Assembly: GCF_000237925.1 (NCBI RefSeq)
Contig: NC_031502.1
Coordinates: 12,856,675-12,920,674, forward strand
Origin: Schistosoma mansoni
Taxonomy: Eukaryota; Platyhelminthes; Trematoda; Strigeidida; Schistosomatidae
Length of the DNA: 64,000 nt
Direction of reading: 5' to 3'
How positions within the stretch are numbered: position 1 is the first letter of the stretch; the number at the start of each line of letters is the position of its first letter. Under the pieces are notes generated by a model. It searched no databases. It saw only the letters and a list, made by a program, of their open reading frames with translations, and had not been told where the DNA came from. This document shows positions 62,165-64,000 of the stretch, in pieces. Both the position numbers and the translations under genes were made by a program.

Positions 62165-64000
62165 CTTCTTCAAAAGGCTGAACTCTCAGACATAGTATTC
62201 GTGGCAGGTGACTAATGCCGAAGTAAGTAGCTTAAACCACACAGAAAGACATTTAGGTGGGTATTTTATTATTCTGGCTCAGTGAACAGATAATGGTGAT
62301 CGTCTGTTGCAACTCTGCTCAGATAATTGTTTATTTTTAGCAAGCACCAATTTTAAGCATAAGGAGAAACATATTCTAACATGACGACCACCTGCACCAA
62401 ACCAACGATGGACTCAAATAGACCATATTATCATCAGTCATTGTTGGAGAGGGTCGATAGAAGACTACCAATCGTTATGGAGTACGTGTTTAGACTTTGA
62501 TTATGTCCTGTTAACAGCACACATTTGCTTGCGCCTCACTGGGTGCAGAAAAGTCCCATTAAGAAGACCAAATAGAATAGATTCCAGGAACAGCTGAGGT
62601 CACACATAGGCAGTTCTTAAAAACGAGGGTGACGAGGATGTTTCTTAGAAAGATATGCGAATAGCTGTGGAAACAGCAGCGACATCTATTAGTTATTTGA
62701 ACCTAAGGGTCACGAAAAACCAAGGATTTCTACGAAATCTACTGTGCTGATAGATTCTCGTAAATTCATCCCGTCAGGCCCTGAACACGATAAAAAACAA
62801 ATACAAATCTGGTCTAGGTTAATCAAAAGTATAAGGAACGACCGTGAGCAGTGGCGGACAACGAAAGCAAAAGAGATTGGAAAGGTAGTGATTGGAGGTA
62901 AAAATCAGACTAATAGAATAAACTGGAATTAAGAAGTCAAATGTGAGACGATCTCTGAAAGAGACGACACTTATCTGCTCTCAGTCCAGACGTTTAGAAC
63001 GATGAGCGGAACACTTTGAGGAGCAGTTCAGCTGGCCCTCAGCTACTCACCATTCCCAAACAGCCTGAATAAAACATTGAAATAGGTCCCCGGACTCTAA
63101 TTCAAGTTCAAAAGGCTATAGCTAATCTGAGACGGGGAAGAGCAGCTGCTCTAGATGGATTGGCTCCAGAGGTCTTTAAGTGTGGTGGTCTAAATTTAGC
63201 GATTAGGTTGACTAATGTTTTAGCTAAAATCTGGGAACAGAATGTAATCCCAGCTGACTGATCGCAATCACTTATTGTTCCAATATATAGGAAAGGATCA
63301 AAATCATCCTGTGATAACCATGGAAGGACTAGTTTAACTAATATAGCATTTAAAATATTAACCTCATTAATTATCGGACGTTTAACAAAGACTCATGAAC
63401 TGCAAACACGAGAAAATCAGTCTGGCTTCAGACCTGATCGTGGCTGTGTCGACCACATATTCACCATATTCGTCAGATTTCAGAACACAGGCATGCTTAT
63501 CGGCGTCCGACAATGATAGTTGTGCTTGACTTGAAAGCAGCATTTGACTCTGTAGACCGAGAGGTTCTGTGGCAGTGTCTGTCATTGAAAGGTGTACCTC
63601 GGAAGTACATAGACCTTATGAAGGCTCTTTACTCGAACACTAGTAGTCGAGTCAGAGCCTATGGAGTACTGTCATCTGATTTTGCAACCTCAAGTAGTGT
63701 CTGGCAAGGTTGTCCACTATCTCCATTTTTGCTTAACTTCATCATAGACCTACTGTTGGAGATGACGTTCTCGTCATCTGAGTTTTCGGGCATTGATCTC
63801 GTACCAGGCGGTCCACTTATCGACTTAGAATACACAGATGACATATTTGTGTTTGGTGAAGACTGATAAAATGCGGAGTCTTTTGTTAGCACTGAGCAAC
63901 AATGCCAGGGTGTTTGGGATGCGTTTCTCCCCCTCTGAATGCTAGTTGTTGCTTGAGAACTGGCCTGCGTCAACACCTGAACTAAGGATAGGGAGTGAAG
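62165..64000 (+). mobile_element. LINE A copy, endonuclease to RT, continues past window
   Basis: Endonuclease C-terminal part (NGDRLLQLCSDN; WTQIDHIIISHCWRG), linker, RT start near 63100, FRPDRGCVDHIFTIF-like block at 63430, then an open stretch 63513-63866 with IVVLDLKAAFDSVDREVLW, CPLSPFLLNFIIDL and LEYTDDIFVFGED. The catalytic box reads YTDD instead of YADD, and a stop follows at 63864. Several other breaks lie in the linker. A diverged, dead copy. Confidence 0.82.

Overview
The window looks like nuclear DNA of a schistosomatid blood fluke (Schistosoma, Trichobilharzia or a close relative). It is AT-rich. Host genes have tiny introns near their 5' ends (27, 30, 48, 53 and 68 bp), a known schistosome habit. 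The repeats are those expected there: RTE-like LINEs including an SR2-like family with a TAAG tail, CR1-like LINEs, gypsy and BEL/Pao elements, and a Sm-alpha-like SINE with a hammerhead ribozyme relic. The species assignment is inference from these traits. Four runs of exactly 200 N (13856-14055, 15572-15771, 27141-27340, 41731-41930) mark scaffold gaps of unknown true size.

Three host genes could be built from sequence with matching splice phases. (1) UPF3, the nonsense-mediated decay factor, + strand, five exons, 7968-18751. (2) A four-EF-hand calcium-binding protein, - strand, four exons, 23787-32781, whose last intron is 8.35 kb. (3) An unrecognised basic protein, + strand, first three exons at 60082-60743, with a broken inverted duplicate at 51918-57088. 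A small ORF at 19600-19860 (-) may be a fourth gene.

Nearly everything else is mobile DNA. 1-2156 holds a LINE A/LINE B chimera that recurs almost unchanged at 16064-18218 inside UPF3 intron 4. 2357-7690 holds gypsy relics and a flank that reappear inverted at 40478-42627. UPF3 introns 2-4 hold several LINE pieces. The EF-hand intron holds the SINE and a BEL/Pao relic framed by a 357-bp inverted repeat. 34012-42146 is a gypsy relic whose first LTR is split by a nearly full-length LINE B. 47961-51000 is a truncated LINE B followed by a BEL relic. 51006-61655 is a large inverted duplication whose left arm took a young BEL/Pao insertion. 62165-64000 is another LINE A copy running off the window.

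LINE family names used here: A = RTE-like with the [13 protein letters not shown] polymerase motif; B = RTE-like with [13 protein letters not shown] and a long GC-rich 5'UTR; C = SR2-like RTE. A and B are my labels. The host genes have no evident functional link to one another. The window's main interest is how repeats have been stacked, inverted and duplicated around and within them.
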